Below are positions 35,271 to 43,742 of a stretch of DNA of 64,000 nucleotides, one piece after another. The notes under the pieces were generated by a model. That model searched no databases, was not told the origin of the DNA, and was given only the letters and a program-made list of their open reading frames with translations. Positions within the stretch are counted from its first letter, which is position 1. The number at the start of each line of letters is the position of its first letter. The stretch is from contig JADZDP010000257.1 of assembly GCA_020850995.1 (NCBI GenBank), positions 1 through 64,000 on the forward strand. The letters are read 5' to 3'. This stretch comes from Deltaproteobacteria bacterium. GTDB lineage: Bacteria; Myxococcota; UBA727; VGSZ01. Made by a program: the position numbers and the translations under genes.

Positions 35271-36488
35271 TCAATCCGCCGCGCGGGCAGGGACAGCGGC
35301 ACCGACGGGGGCCGGCAACCGCCGTCGCAGCTCGCGCTCGAGCGGCACCGACACGGCGCTGATGCGCTTGTGTCGCAGGCGCTCGCGCAGGCGTGTCCAC
35401 AGCGCGGCCGCGCGCCCGGGCATGTCGTGCGGCGCCGGCAACTCGAGCGCCACGCCGTCGAGCGCGAAGGCGGCGGCCACGGTGCTCCAATAGACGCGCG
35501 CGGGCTCGCCGAGCTTGCCGAGGTCGCCGTCGAGGATCTCGCGCAGCGCTGCCGTCTCCTTCACGCCGGGCGCGTCCGCCTGGATGATGCACATCGTCAG
35601 CGCCAGGTGCGTGCACAGCTCCACGGCGCGGCGCACGATGCGCCGCGGGCCGTCTTCGCGCACCAGCGACAGCAGCGCCAACGCGAGCGGCGGCCCCGTC
35701 ACCTCCACACCCACGTCGAGGAGCCGATCGATCACTGCGCGCGCCAGCGCACGATCCTCGAGCGCGTCGAGGGGCGACACCTTCTTGCCCCCGATCTTGT
35801 AGGGCAGCACCAGCGAGAACCCGAGCGCCTTCTGCGCGGGGTCGCCGAGCAACCACAGGCGGGTCAGCGGCGACACGTCGAGGAGCGCGGTCAACAAGGT
35901 CGTGCGCGCGATGCGCAGGTCCTCCTCGCCGGCGGCGAGCGCGAGGCGCCACAGGGGCATCTTTTTGCGATCGACGTTGACCCGCCGCACGCCCGGCCAC
36001 GCGGTCAGGCGCTTGGGGACGTCGGTGCCGAAGAACGACGCGCTACCGGTCCACCACTTGATGTGCACGTCGGTGCGCGTGGTGCCGAAGGCCCGACCCA
36101 CCACCAGGTGGCGCGTCAACAGTCGCCCGGCATCGAAGGTGTGCGGTAGCGCTTGCACCGCCTGTGCGCCGGCGCGACAGAAGAGGTGGGCGCGCGCGTA
36201 GAACGAGCCCGCCTGCGGGTGCGTGCACGCAAACAGCTCGTGCACGGCATACAAGAGCGTGCCTGCGTCCTCGTCGAACGGCGCCGGCGTCAGGTCGGCG
36301 AGGTGCGCGGCCTCCTCGAGCTGCCGCTCACAGGCGTCGGCCAGCGCGGTGTCGATGGTGAGGCCGTTCTTGATGGCGAGGAGCCCATCGTTGCCCAGGG
36401 GCGATCCCACCAGGCACCGTTCGCCGCGCAGGAAGGGCACGCCGAATTCGGCGGCAAATCGAGCGAGGACAGCGGCGTGCTTGACCAT
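35271..36488 (-). CDS. Hypothetical protein (405 residues)
   Basis: No known family is recognised. The sequence is helical and soluble: 'MVKHAAVLARFAAEFGV', 'LFACTHPQAGSFYARAHLFC', 'RTDVHIKWWTGSASFFGTDV', 'KMPLWRLALAAGEEDLRIAR', 'PRRIVRRAVELCTHLALTMC'. No signal peptide or transmembrane segment is clear. ATG 36488 starts 11 bases after the stop of the upstream gene (36499), so the two unknown proteins are an operon and probably work together. Confidence 0.7.
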   Translation of the reverse strand: MVKHAAVLARFAAEFGVPFLRGERCLVGSPLGNDGLLAIKNGLTIDTALADACERQLEEAAHLADLTPAPFDEDAGTLLYAVHELFACTHPQAGSFYARAHLFCRAGAQAVQALPHTFDAGRLLTRHLVVGRAFGTTRTDVHIKWWTGSASFFGTDVPKRLTAWPGVRRVNVDRKKMPLWRLALAAGEEDLRIARTTLLTALLDVSPLTRLWLLGDPAQKALGFSLVLPYKIGGKKVSPLDALEDRALARAVIDRLLDVGVEVTGPPLALALLSLVREDGPRRIVRRAVELCTHLALTMCIIQADAPGVKETAALREILDGDLGKLGEPARVYWSTVAAAFALDGVALELPAPHDMPGRAAALWTRLRERLRHKRISAVSVPLERELRRRLPAPVGAAVPARAAD

Positions 36489-36498
36489 GCACCTGCGC

Positions 36499-38214
36499 CT
36501 AGCGATCGCTCTCGAGCTTGCCGGTGGGCTCGTCGAAGACGTCGCCCGCTTTGCCGGTGGCGTGCGCCGCATCTGCGGGCACCGCGTCTGCGTCGTCGAC
36601 GCTGTGGGGCTCGTCGCTGGTGGTCGCCGCGGCGCCACGCCCGGCGGCGGGCAGGGCGCGCCCCGGCGCGGCCGCGGGTGCGAGCAGCGGGCGCGCCTCA
36701 GGGGCGGCCACCTTGGCGCCGCGCCACAGCGAGAACGCGCCTTGGCGCTTGTGCGCCACCTCCGGCAAGGGCAGCGTCTCCGAGACGTCGCGCGTGCGCA
36801 GCTCGACGATGCTGGCGCGGGCGCGCTCCGGTGCCACGACGGCGCGCGACAGGGGTCGCAGGTGGTCGGCGGCCACGGCGAAGGCCGGCTTGCCCTCGGG
36901 GAAGAAGTAGATGTTCTGCTCGGGGCGGATCTGCAGGTGCTCGCGCAACAGGTCGTAGTCGACGTGCGGCAACAGCTCCATGCCCACGGGGAGGAAGATC
37001 TGCGGGTAGCTCTCGGTCATGGGCTGACCGAAGGGGATGCCGTGCACGCCGCGCCGATTGATGACGATGATGTAGTTGCCGGCGATGACGGCCTCGTACG
37101 AGCGCAGGATCGCGGCGGGCAGCAGGTAGACGAGCTTGCGAAACCACGGCAGGCGCTCCACCTCGATGAGCAAGGCGGTGGTGGCGGCCGCGGCGCGGGG
37201 CAGGCGCGCGAGCCGCAGCTCCACGTCGAGCGCGTCGATGGTCTGCGCCGGCGCCAGCTCGGGCGGCGCCAGCACCCCGTCGCGGCCGTGCACCGTGACG
37301 TCGACCAGATCGCGCACGTCCACCGCTTCGTCGCCCACGTTGAGCTGCTCGACCTTCTCGGGCGGCCCCCAGAACAGCACCGTGGTGTCGTCGGGGAATG
37401 CGGCGCCCACGCTCTCGAGCGCGATGGGGTGCCGGAAGCCCCACTCGACCATCAGGTGTGGCTGATAGGGCACGAACACGCGCATGCCCGGGGTCTGCGA
37501 CACCAGCGCGGCGACGTGGCGCGGCATGCCCTCGCAGGTCACGAGCTGCACCTCGCGCTGCGCGCCCGAGAACATGCTGCGCTTGGCGCTGGCTGCCGAC
37601 GTGACGGTGGCCGAGAGCTGGCGTGCCCACAGGTAGCGACACAGCGGCTTCGCCAGGCCCTGCTCGCAGCGCACCACCAAGCGGGCGTGCGCCTCCTTTT
37701 CCTTCTCGGCGGCCGACAGCGGGCGCGGCGAGAGGCCGAGCACCAGGTCCACGAGGCGCAGGGTGCGGCCGTAGCGGCGCCGATCCGCGCCTGCCTCGCC
37801 GTAGAGCGTGAGATCGCCGGGATCCGGCACCAGCTCGTCGGCGCCGCCGAGGTCGTAGCCGAGGGGCGAACGTCGGTCCCGGTAGGGAACGTAGTGCGCG
37901 TCGGTGCCCGTGAAGGGGCGGCCCTTGTGCATGCGCCCAGCCTGCGCCGCACGGTCGGCCGCGTAGCTGCCCGCGACCTCGAAGGTGACGCACAGCTCGC
38001 GCCCGCCGCGCTCAGAGATCGCCTCCTTGATCTCGAGCGAGCTCAGGATCTCGTCGAGCGACACCTCGCGCGAGTAGGAGCGGAAAAAGCCCACCGCGCG
38101 CGCGACGTCGGGGAAGAACAGCGCGAGGCGGCGCCCCATGACGACACCCCGCTCGTCCGCCGCGAGACCGGGGCAGTGCGTGCGGGCCTGGCCGAGGCTG
38201 ATCGGCTCGAGCAT
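36499..38214 (-). CDS. Hypothetical protein (571 residues)
   Basis: No known family is recognised. The protein opens 'MLEPISLGQARTHCPGL' and contains 'GRRLALFFPDVARAVGFFRS', 'FSGAQREVQLVTCEGMPRHV', 'DTTVLFWGPPEKVEQLN', a paired 'VIAGNYIIVINRRGVHGIPF' region, and 'PEQNIYFFPEGKPAFAVA'. The last ~70 residues are Ala/Pro/Asp-rich and probably disordered. There is no transmembrane segment. It is the first gene of a two-gene unit with 35271-36488. ATG 38214 starts the protein; the frame upstream runs through a structured repeat and is not coding. Confidence 0.7.
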   Translation of the reverse strand: MLEPISLGQARTHCPGLAADERGVVMGRRLALFFPDVARAVGFFRSYSREVSLDEILSSLEIKEAISERGGRELCVTFEVAGSYAADRAAQAGRMHKGRPFTGTDAHYVPYRDRRSPLGYDLGGADELVPDPGDLTLYGEAGADRRRYGRTLRLVDLVLGLSPRPLSAAEKEKEAHARLVVRCEQGLAKPLCRYLWARQLSATVTSAASAKRSMFSGAQREVQLVTCEGMPRHVAALVSQTPGMRVFVPYQPHLMVEWGFRHPIALESVGAAFPDDTTVLFWGPPEKVEQLNVGDEAVDVRDLVDVTVHGRDGVLAPPELAPAQTIDALDVELRLARLPRAAAATTALLIEVERLPWFRKLVYLLPAAILRSYEAVIAGNYIIVINRRGVHGIPFGQPMTESYPQIFLPVGMELLPHVDYDLLREHLQIRPEQNIYFFPEGKPAFAVAADHLRPLSRAVVAPERARASIVELRTRDVSETLPLPEVAHKRQGAFSLWRGAKVAAPEARPLLAPAAAPGRALPAAGRGAAATTSDEPHSVDDADAVPADAAHATGKAGDVFDEPTGKLESDR

Positions 38215-38251
38215 GACCCGACCGTAGCAGGACCCGCGTCGCTTATGACCA

Positions 38252-38410
38252 CAGCGGAGGTCGGTTGCATTGATCGAGCCCAGCGCAGGGAACTGCCAGG
38301 AGCCCAAGGAGCACCGCAGCCGCGTACCTCGTGGTACGCGGCGAACACGCGACGCAGGGATCGCGGCAAGGACCAAGCCCGGCGACCATCTATGCAACCG
38401 ACCTCCGCTG
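38252..38410 (+). repeat. Dispersed structured repeat, copy A (best-formed)
   Basis: This is a 159-bp element between the divergent genes 36499-38214 and zapA. Perfect 19-base inverted arms (38252-38270 and 38392-38410; left arm CAGCGGAGGTCGGTTGCAT) enclose a perfect hairpin with 10-base sides, 38319-38328 and 38333-38342, and a TCGT loop. A conserved core follows (38345-38378; 'ACACGCGACGCAG' and 'AGGACCAAGC'). Copies B, C and D share the core and loop while their arms differ in sequence but still pair. It is a candidate structured RNA; no protein is encoded. Confidence 0.85.
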
Positions 38411-38494
38411 GAGGCGCGCTCCGCGCCCGGACGCGCGCTTGATCGCGCGCGTTTGCACGCGGCGAAAAAAAGTGATCAACCGCCGTTCAACCGT

Positions 38495-38524
38495 TTGACA
38501 GCGCGGCGCCCGCGCTCGTACCGT
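38495..38524 (+). promoter_or_regulatory. Candidate sigma-70-type promoter for zapA
   Basis: TTGACA (38495-38500) matches the -35 consensus exactly. An 18-base spacer leads to TACCGT (38519-38524) as a weak -10. It lies about 30 bases before the zapA GTG. A transcript from here would exclude the structured repeat at 38252-38410. Confidence 0.5.
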
Positions 38525-38554
38525 TTGGTCTCGACGAGCGGGGAAGCGAACGAC

Positions 38555-38944
38555 GTGAAGCGCAAAGTCGACGTCAGCCTGCTCGGGCACCGCTTCACGG
38601 TGAAGACGGATCGGGACGAGGCCTTCGTGCGCGGCTTGGCGGCCCATGTCTGCCGCCGCGTCGACGAGGTGCGACGCACCATGAAGAGCTCGGCCCCTGA
38701 GGCCGTGGCGCTGCTCGCCGGCCTCCTGATCGCCGAGGAGCTGTTCGAGGAGCGCGAGCGCGCCGCCGGCAACCGCGCCGACGTGCGTCGTACCACCGAG
38801 GCGATGATCGAGAAGCTCAGCGCCGCCCTGGGCGATGGCGTGCTCGACCGCTTGTCCGAGCCGCAGGCCCGCGGCGCCCTGCGCGACGACGAGCGCGACG
38901 ACGAGGTGGCGTTGGTCGCGGCGCCACTCTCGCGGCAGGTGTAG
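38555..38944 (+). CDS. zapA: Cell division protein ZapA
   Basis: This is a 129-residue protein. The N-terminal part 'VKRKVDVSLLGHRFTVKTD' and 'AFVRGLAAHVCRRVDEV' matches the ZapA beta-strands and first helix. 'APEAVALLAGLLIAEELFEE' matches the long helix used for dimerisation, with a coiled-coil continuation ('TEAMIEKLSAALGDG'). ZapA binds FtsZ and stabilises the Z-ring (family knowledge). The C-terminal ~30 residues are acidic and extra. The start is GTG 38555; the longer frame to 38270 reads through a repeat. It ends 14 bases before the convergent lipoprotein gene. Confidence 0.82.
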   Translation: MKRKVDVSLLGHRFTVKTDRDEAFVRGLAAHVCRRVDEVRRTMKSSAPEAVALLAGLLIAEELFEERERAAGNRADVRRTTEAMIEKLSAALGDGVLDRLSEPQARGALRDDERDDEVALVAAPLSRQV

Positions 38945-38958
38945 CCCCGCCACGGCGA

Positions 38959-40182
38959 TCAGCGGAAGTCGTCGATGAGCGCGCCGCTCGGGGCGAGCCA
39001 GCGCCCCTCGGCGCCGAGGTCGTCGCCGCCGATCCAGCAGTCGTCGAGGGCGGGCAGCAGGTCGTCGATCATGGCCGAGGTCGCGGCCTCGGCCGCGGCG
39101 GAGTCGAGGGTGGCGAGGGCGCCGCCCATGAAGGCGCAGGCCATCGCGGCCTCCACGGAGCCCAGCGGGTCGGTGCACAGCGCGCGACGACGCCCGTCGG
39201 CGCCGGTGGCCGCGCTGCAGCTGGGCCCGACGGGCATCCCCGCCGGGACATCGCAGACGAATTCCTTGGCGTTGCCACAGGGCGCGTCGTTCCAGACCCT
39301 GAGCACGTCGCCACTGCCGGCGGCGACCTGCAATTCGAGGCAGTGTTCGCCGCTTCCGCTGTTGTCGGGTTGGTTCGTGCCCCAGTTCGAGTAGGGCGCG
39401 GGGATCGCAACGCCGCTTGGCCAACGCCACACCCCCTCGTCCGGCAGGTCGGTGCCGCCGGTCCAGCACGCCTGCCCCCCGAAGAGCTGGCGCGCCCTGT
39501 CGTAGAGCTCGGCGTCATCGTCGGCGTCGCGGATGCGCACCAGCGCGCCACCGGTGCTGGCGCAGGTGGCCGCGGCGTCGGCGGCGGTCTCCTGCATTGG
39601 GCAGAACGCGCGCGCCCCGGCGCCCATTATGACCTCGTCGCAGCCAAGAGGCGCGACCTCGGCGTCGCACACAAAGGGGTAGTGCTCGGTGCATTGCTCA
39701 TCGAACCACTGGGTCGTCGACACCCAGGCGGTGTTGTTGCGCAAGCGCAGCGCGAGGCAGTGCTCGCTGTCGCTGCCGTTGTCGGGCTCGTTCTTGCCCC
39801 AATGTGAGTAGCCGAGCTCGCCCTCGCCCTCTCCTTCGCCTTCACCCTCTCCTTCGCCTTCACCCTCTCCTTCGCCCTCACCCTCTCCTTCGCCCTCACC
39901 CTCTCCTTCGCCCTCTCCTTCACCCTCTCCTTCGCCTTCTCCTTCGCCTTCACCCTCTCCTTCGCCCTCACCCTCTCCTTCACCCTCACCCCCTCCTTCA
40001 CCCTCACCCTCTCCTTCACCCTCACCCTCGCCAGCGCCAGGTAGCTCGTCGACGCAGAGCCCCAGACGGCAGACCTGCGGCTCGCATGCCGCGTCGTCGT
40101 TGCACGGACGACCGGGGCCCTCGGGGCAGGCCCAGAGCCAGAGCAGGGCGCTGAGCGCGAGCGGTGCGAGGCGGTGGTTCAC
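38959..40182 (-). CDS. Lipoprotein with split and intact C-type-lectin-like domains (paralogue)
   Basis: This 407-residue lipoprotein has the same architecture as 4798-5943. It has signal Cys in 'LLWLWAC', a four-Cys module ('CNDDAACEPQVCRLGLC') and a very long Glu-Gly tract of about 70 residues. It then has a C-terminal CTLD half ('YSHWGKNEPDNGSDSEHC' ... 'CTEHYPFVCD'), a full CTLD ('CWTGGTDLPDEGVWRWPSG', 'YSNWGTNQPDN', 'WNDAPCGNAKEFVCD'), and a final N-terminal CTLD half ending 'WLAPSGALIDDFR'. The break point in the split domain is the same as in the paralogue. The start is ATG 40182. Confidence 0.87.
   Translation of the reverse strand: MNHRLAPLALSALLWLWACPEGPGRPCNDDAACEPQVCRLGLCVDELPGAGEGEGEGEGEGEGGGEGEGEGEGEGEGEGEGEGEGEGEGEGEGEGEGEGEGEGEGEGEGEGEGEGEGEGEGELGYSHWGKNEPDNGSDSEHCLALRLRNNTAWVSTTQWFDEQCTEHYPFVCDAEVAPLGCDEVIMGAGARAFCPMQETAADAAATCASTGGALVRIRDADDDAELYDRARQLFGGQACWTGGTDLPDEGVWRWPSGVAIPAPYSNWGTNQPDNSGSGEHCLELQVAAGSGDVLRVWNDAPCGNAKEFVCDVPAGMPVGPSCSAATGADGRRRALCTDPLGSVEAAMACAFMGGALATLDSAAAEAATSAMIDDLLPALDDCWIGGDDLGAEGRWLAPSGALIDDFR
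39818..40034. repeat. Longest hexanucleotide microsatellite (Glu-Gly linker)
   Basis: About 36 imperfect six-base units (CTCTCCTTCGCC / CTCACC variants on the plus strand) encode the Glu-Gly linker of the CTLD lipoprotein. It is the longest such tract in the window and a strong candidate for length polymorphism. Confidence 0.93.
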
Positions 40183-40215
40183 CGCCGCAGGGTAGCAGCT
40201 CGCGTCGTGGGCGCG

Positions 40216-41007
40216 TCAGGCGAGCAGGCCCAGCACGAGGGCGATCCCCATGCCCACGACGATCGACGCGCGCAGCCAACGCAGCGCGGCCTGACGAGCA
40301 GCCGGGCTCGGCGCCGGGCCTACCGCGAGGATGGCTGCCACGATCTGCAGGAGCGCGACGACACCGATGGCGACGTCCACCGTGCCCTTGACGCCGGCGA
40401 CGTCAGAGACGGCGCCAGCGACCACCAGGGCGTTGAGCACCACGTGCGGCAGCGGCGTGCGCGCCAAGCGCAGGCAGGCGAGGCCGATGAGGTTTGCGAT
40501 GGCGATGGCGGGGAAGAAGAGCAGGCCGCCGTGGGAGGACGCCTCGGGGAGCGTGAAGATCGCGATGAGCCCATGGGCGCCGATGTCGGCCACGGCGAGG
40601 ACGGTGGCATAGAACATCATGGGCTCGCGTCCACCGAGCCGGCGACCGACGCGCGAGACCACGAGCAGCGCGCCGCCGGCCGGCAGCGCCAGCAGCGCCC
40701 CCGCGCCCCCGTTCCAGCCCGCGGAGGCGGCGCACAGACCCACGACGAAGGAGGCCCACAGCGCCGCGCGCGCGATCACCTGGGGCACCAGGCCGCGCAG
40801 GGGGACCAGCACGCTGCACGACGCCACCGCCGCTCCGATCAGCGCGAGCCACGGGCTCCAGTCGAGCTCCAAGACGGCGAACCAAGCGACGCCGGTGAGG
40901 GCCGCCAGGCCCATTGCCGCGATGCGCCAGGGCTGCGCGCGCGCGTGCACACGAGCTCGGAAGCGCGGTCGCGGGCCCGTGACGGGGAGCGCGGGAGCGT
41001 CGGCCAT
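40216..41007 (-). CDS. Multi-pass membrane protein
   Basis: This is a 263-residue protein with about seven hydrophobic helices ('IAAMGLAALTGVAWFAVLEL', 'WLALIGAAVASCSVLVPLRG', 'AIAIANLIGLACLRLA', 'ASIVVGMGIALVLGLLA' at the end). The N-terminus is Arg-rich and cytoplasmic-looking. No family is recognised. It lies 51 bases downstream of the sigma-54 activator gene on the same strand, possibly co-transcribed. The start is ATG 41007. Confidence 0.7.
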   Translation of the reverse strand: MADAPALPVTGPRPRFRARVHARAQPWRIAAMGLAALTGVAWFAVLELDWSPWLALIGAAVASCSVLVPLRGLVPQVIARAALWASFVVGLCAASAGWNGGAGALLALPAGGALLVVSRVGRRLGGREPMMFYATVLAVADIGAHGLIAIFTLPEASSHGGLLFFPAIAIANLIGLACLRLARTPLPHVVLNALVVAGAVSDVAGVKGTVDVAIGVVALLQIVAAILAVGPAPSPAARQAALRWLRASIVVGMGIALVLGLLA

Positions 41008-41058
41008 GTCCTGGGGAAACCCGCGAGCGCAGCCCGTGCTTCCCGCTGGCAGGATCTC

Positions 41059-42600
41059 TCAGCGACGCCGAAGCGGTCGGTCGACGCCGAAGCGGTCCAT
41101 CTTGGCCATGAGCGTGCGCCGCGCGATGCCGAGGCGGCGCGCCGCGCGCTCGATGTTGCCGCGCTCGACGAGCAACGCCTCGCGCACCTGTGAGTCCGTG
41201 AGGCGGTGTGGGTTGCATGAGGGCGCGCCGATGGCGTCGACCATGCTCGGCGGCCGGCGTGCGTCGTGGCTCGTGGGCTGGTCGTCCCAGTCGCGCGACC
41301 CTTCGTCGCCATACATGGCGTGCTCGAGCGCCAGCCGCTCACGCACCAGTCCCGCCGTGACGACGACGTGGACGCCATCATCTGCCCGTTCGCACGCCGC
41401 GTGGCGGCACGCCTCGACGACGCCGCGCAGCTGGCGCAGCTCGCCCGGCCAGCGCGCGTCTTGCAGCAGCGCCAGGGCTTCGGGGGCGAAGCGCGTGCGC
41501 TGCGCCGCGTTGCCCGTCGCGTCGCCCAGGAAGCGGCGCGCCAGGCCGGGGATGTCGGCGCGCCGGTCGACCAACGAGGGCACACGGATGATGTCGCCGG
41601 CGCCGAGGCGGAACTGCAAGTCAGCGCGCAGCGTGCTCGCCGCCAGGCGCGTCTTGGCGGCGGCGATGATGCGCAGCGCCGGCGGCGCCGGCTGCTCGTG
41701 GGGCGCGGCGCCCAGCGGCAAGAGCGCGCCGCGCCCCTCGATGACGTCGAGCAAGAAGCCCTGCGCTGCGGGGTGCAGGCTCTCGACCTCGTCGAGGAGC
41801 AGGGTGCCGCCGTCGGCGGCGAACACGAGCCCCTGCAGCGCGGTCAGCGCGCCGGTGAACGCGCCCTTGGTGTGCCCGAACAGCACCGAGCGCAGCTGCG
41901 TGGGATCGCTCGGCAGTCCGGCGCAGTTGACGACGACGAGGCGGCCGCGCGCGCCCGCGATCGCGTGGAGGTGCTCGGCGGCGTGCGTCTTGCCCGCGCC
42001 CGAGGGGCCGATCAAGAGCACCGAGCGCCGGTGCCGCGCCGCGCTCTCGAGCGCGCGCGCGAGGGTGCGGGCCGCTTCCGAGCGCGCCGTGTCGTCGCCG
42101 TCGTGCTCGCGCGGCTCGCCGGGCGCGGCGGGCTCGAGCACCTCGATCCACGCGCGGCGCGTGCCCACCAGCACGGCGTCGCCGGGGAGCAGCGGGTGGC
42201 GCTCGCTGCCGAGGCGTGCGGCATGGAGCACGCTGTCGTCGGCGAGGGAGCGGCGCAGCTCGTCGGCGCGTCCCACCAGCGTGCCGTTGGTGCTGTTGGC
42301 GTCGGCCACCACCCAGCCGTCGTGGAACAAGAGCGTGCCGTGCATGCGCGAGGCGCGCTCGGTGTCCACCAGCAGGTCGGCGCTGGCGACGCGCCCGAAG
42401 GTATAGGCGCGCCACGGGCTCAGCTCGTGTTCGTCGACGCCACCGTGCTCGTGGTGCACGCGCACGCGCAGCGCAGCGCGGGCGGCGGGCGGTGGCGGCG
42501 CGGGCTCGGGCTCGAGCGCGCGCGGCTTCGCGCCGCGGTGATTGACCGTGCGCTCTTCACCCTGGTTCCCTGCGCGCTTGCGCGCCGCTCGCGTCGACAT
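41059..42600 (-). CDS. Sigma-54-dependent activator with N-terminal FHA domain
   Basis: This is a 513-residue enhancer-binding protein. An FHA domain at residues ~60-160 ('YTFGRVASADLLVD', 'SRMHGTLLFHDGWVVADANS' + 'TNGT') replaces the usual receiver. The AAA+ domain has Walker A 'IGPSGAGKTHAAEHL', the sigma-54 contact loop 'GHTKGAFTGA', Walker B 'GTLLLDEVESL' and an arginine-finger region 'LQFRLG'. The C-terminal Fis-type helix-turn-helix reads 'NIERAARRLGIARRTLM'. Such proteins in myxobacteria activate transcription in response to phospho-Thr partners, often of Ser/Thr kinases (family knowledge). Confidence 0.94.
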   Translation of the reverse strand: MSTRAARKRAGNQGEERTVNHRGAKPRALEPEPAPPPPAARAALRVRVHHEHGGVDEHELSPWRAYTFGRVASADLLVDTERASRMHGTLLFHDGWVVADANSTNGTLVGRADELRRSLADDSVLHAARLGSERHPLLPGDAVLVGTRRAWIEVLEPAAPGEPREHDGDDTARSEAARTLARALESAARHRRSVLLIGPSGAGKTHAAEHLHAIAGARGRLVVVNCAGLPSDPTQLRSVLFGHTKGAFTGALTALQGLVFAADGGTLLLDEVESLHPAAQGFLLDVIEGRGALLPLGAAPHEQPAPPALRIIAAAKTRLAASTLRADLQFRLGAGDIIRVPSLVDRRADIPGLARRFLGDATGNAAQRTRFAPEALALLQDARWPGELRQLRGVVEACRHAACERADDGVHVVVTAGLVRERLALEHAMYGDEGSRDWDDQPTSHDARRPPSMVDAIGAPSCNPHRLTDSQVREALLVERGNIERAARRLGIARRTLMAKMDRFGVDRPLRRR

Positions 42601-42707
42601 GCGCCCTCCGGTGTCCCGGCCGCGCTCCCCGGCCGCCGATGATAGGCGGGCTCACCCGATTCCTCGAGGGAGATCCGGCGCTCGCCATCGGGTCGTGCGG
42701 CAGCGGG

Positions 42708-43643
42708 TCAGCCCGTGACGCGGAGCGTGACGGGGATGCCGGCCAAGAGGAGCGTCGCGTCGCGTGCGCAGGTCATGGCGCGGCGCCCGCGCGCGAGCGC
42801 CACGCGCCGCCCCGCGTCGAGCACCGCGCTGCCGTTGGTGGAGCCCACGTCGGCTACCAGGAGCCTGGAGCCGCGCGCCCGCACCCAGAGGTGCACGCGC
42901 GAGATGCGCCCGTCGATATCGCCGCCGTCGCAGCGCTCGTCGCGCCCGAGCAACACACCCTCGTGCAGCTCGAGCTCGTCCACGCTCACCCGAACGGCGC
43001 CGCTCGCCTCGTCGCTGGCGCAGACGCTCACGCGGGTCACCCCCGCGCGCCAGGCGCGGGAAGGCATGGGCACCGGCCCGCACGCCGATCGCTCGACGGC
43101 ACCCACCCGTTCGTCGGTATCGGGGAAGGCCAAGGGCAGCTCCACCGCGTCGCGCGCGCGCTCCACGCCGTCGTGCACGCGCTCACCGGGTGCTAGCGGC
43201 AGCGCCAACACGTCGGAGCTGCCGGCGCCAAAGCGCGCCACGCCCTCGGCGAGCACGCGTCGCACCCCATGGTCCCCGTCGTGACGTAGGCCTTCGCGCG
43301 TGCGCAGGTCCAGCACGTCGATGCAGCCGGGCCGCGAATCGTGGTCGTGCACCACGAGCGCGTGGCGCAGCGAGGCCCCGAGCACGCCGTTCACGTCGCA
43401 TTCGAGGTGAGCGCCGAGCGCGACGGCGACAGGGCCCCCCTCGGGGGGCGCACTGCGCAGCCAACAGCCCACGCGCTCACGTTGGTGCTCGTCGCGCCAG
43501 CTCGCCACCACGACCAGCGCGGCGCGCTCTGGTGCCGCGCGCCGCAGCGCGGCCACCTCGGCGGTGACGACGTCGAGTCGTTCGAGCACCGGGTTCAAGC
43601 TGGTGCGCGCTCGCGCAGGTGCAAGGCTGGTTCGGGTCAGCAT
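42708..43643 (-). CDS. FHA-domain protein
   Basis: This 311-residue protein has a C-terminal FHA domain (about residues 220-311: 'GVLLGRDERCDGGDIDGRIS' + 'RVHLWV', 'ADVGSTNGSAVLDAG'), predicted to bind phospho-Thr peptides. The N-terminal 200 residues are a distinct alpha/beta region ('RAALVVVASWRDEHQRERVG', 'CIDVLDLRTREGLRHDGDHG') with no known match, possibly a sensory or scaffold domain. It lies directly upstream of the FHA sigma-54 activator on the same strand, so the two probably belong to one signalling circuit. Confidence 0.82.
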   Translation of the reverse strand: MLTRTSLAPARARTSLNPVLERLDVVTAEVAALRRAAPERAALVVVASWRDEHQRERVGCWLRSAPPEGGPVAVALGAHLECDVNGVLGASLRHALVVHDHDSRPGCIDVLDLRTREGLRHDGDHGVRRVLAEGVARFGAGSSDVLALPLAPGERVHDGVERARDAVELPLAFPDTDERVGAVERSACGPVPMPSRAWRAGVTRVSVCASDEASGAVRVSVDELELHEGVLLGRDERCDGGDIDGRISRVHLWVRARGSRLLVADVGSTNGSAVLDAGRRVALARGRRAMTCARDATLLLAGIPVTLRVTG

Positions 43644-43742
43644 CGGGGCCTCCAGCGCGCCTCTGAATGCGCGCGCCGTGCCAGCGCCGCGCGCGCGGAG
43701 CGCCGCGTGCGTAGGGCCCGGCCTCGATCATGTGGGCGCGCG

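Noticed and set aside
38252..38410. Treating the repeat as a MITE with terminal inverted repeats
   Set aside because: Terminal arms are not conserved between copies and no target-site duplication is evident; conserved sequence is internal.
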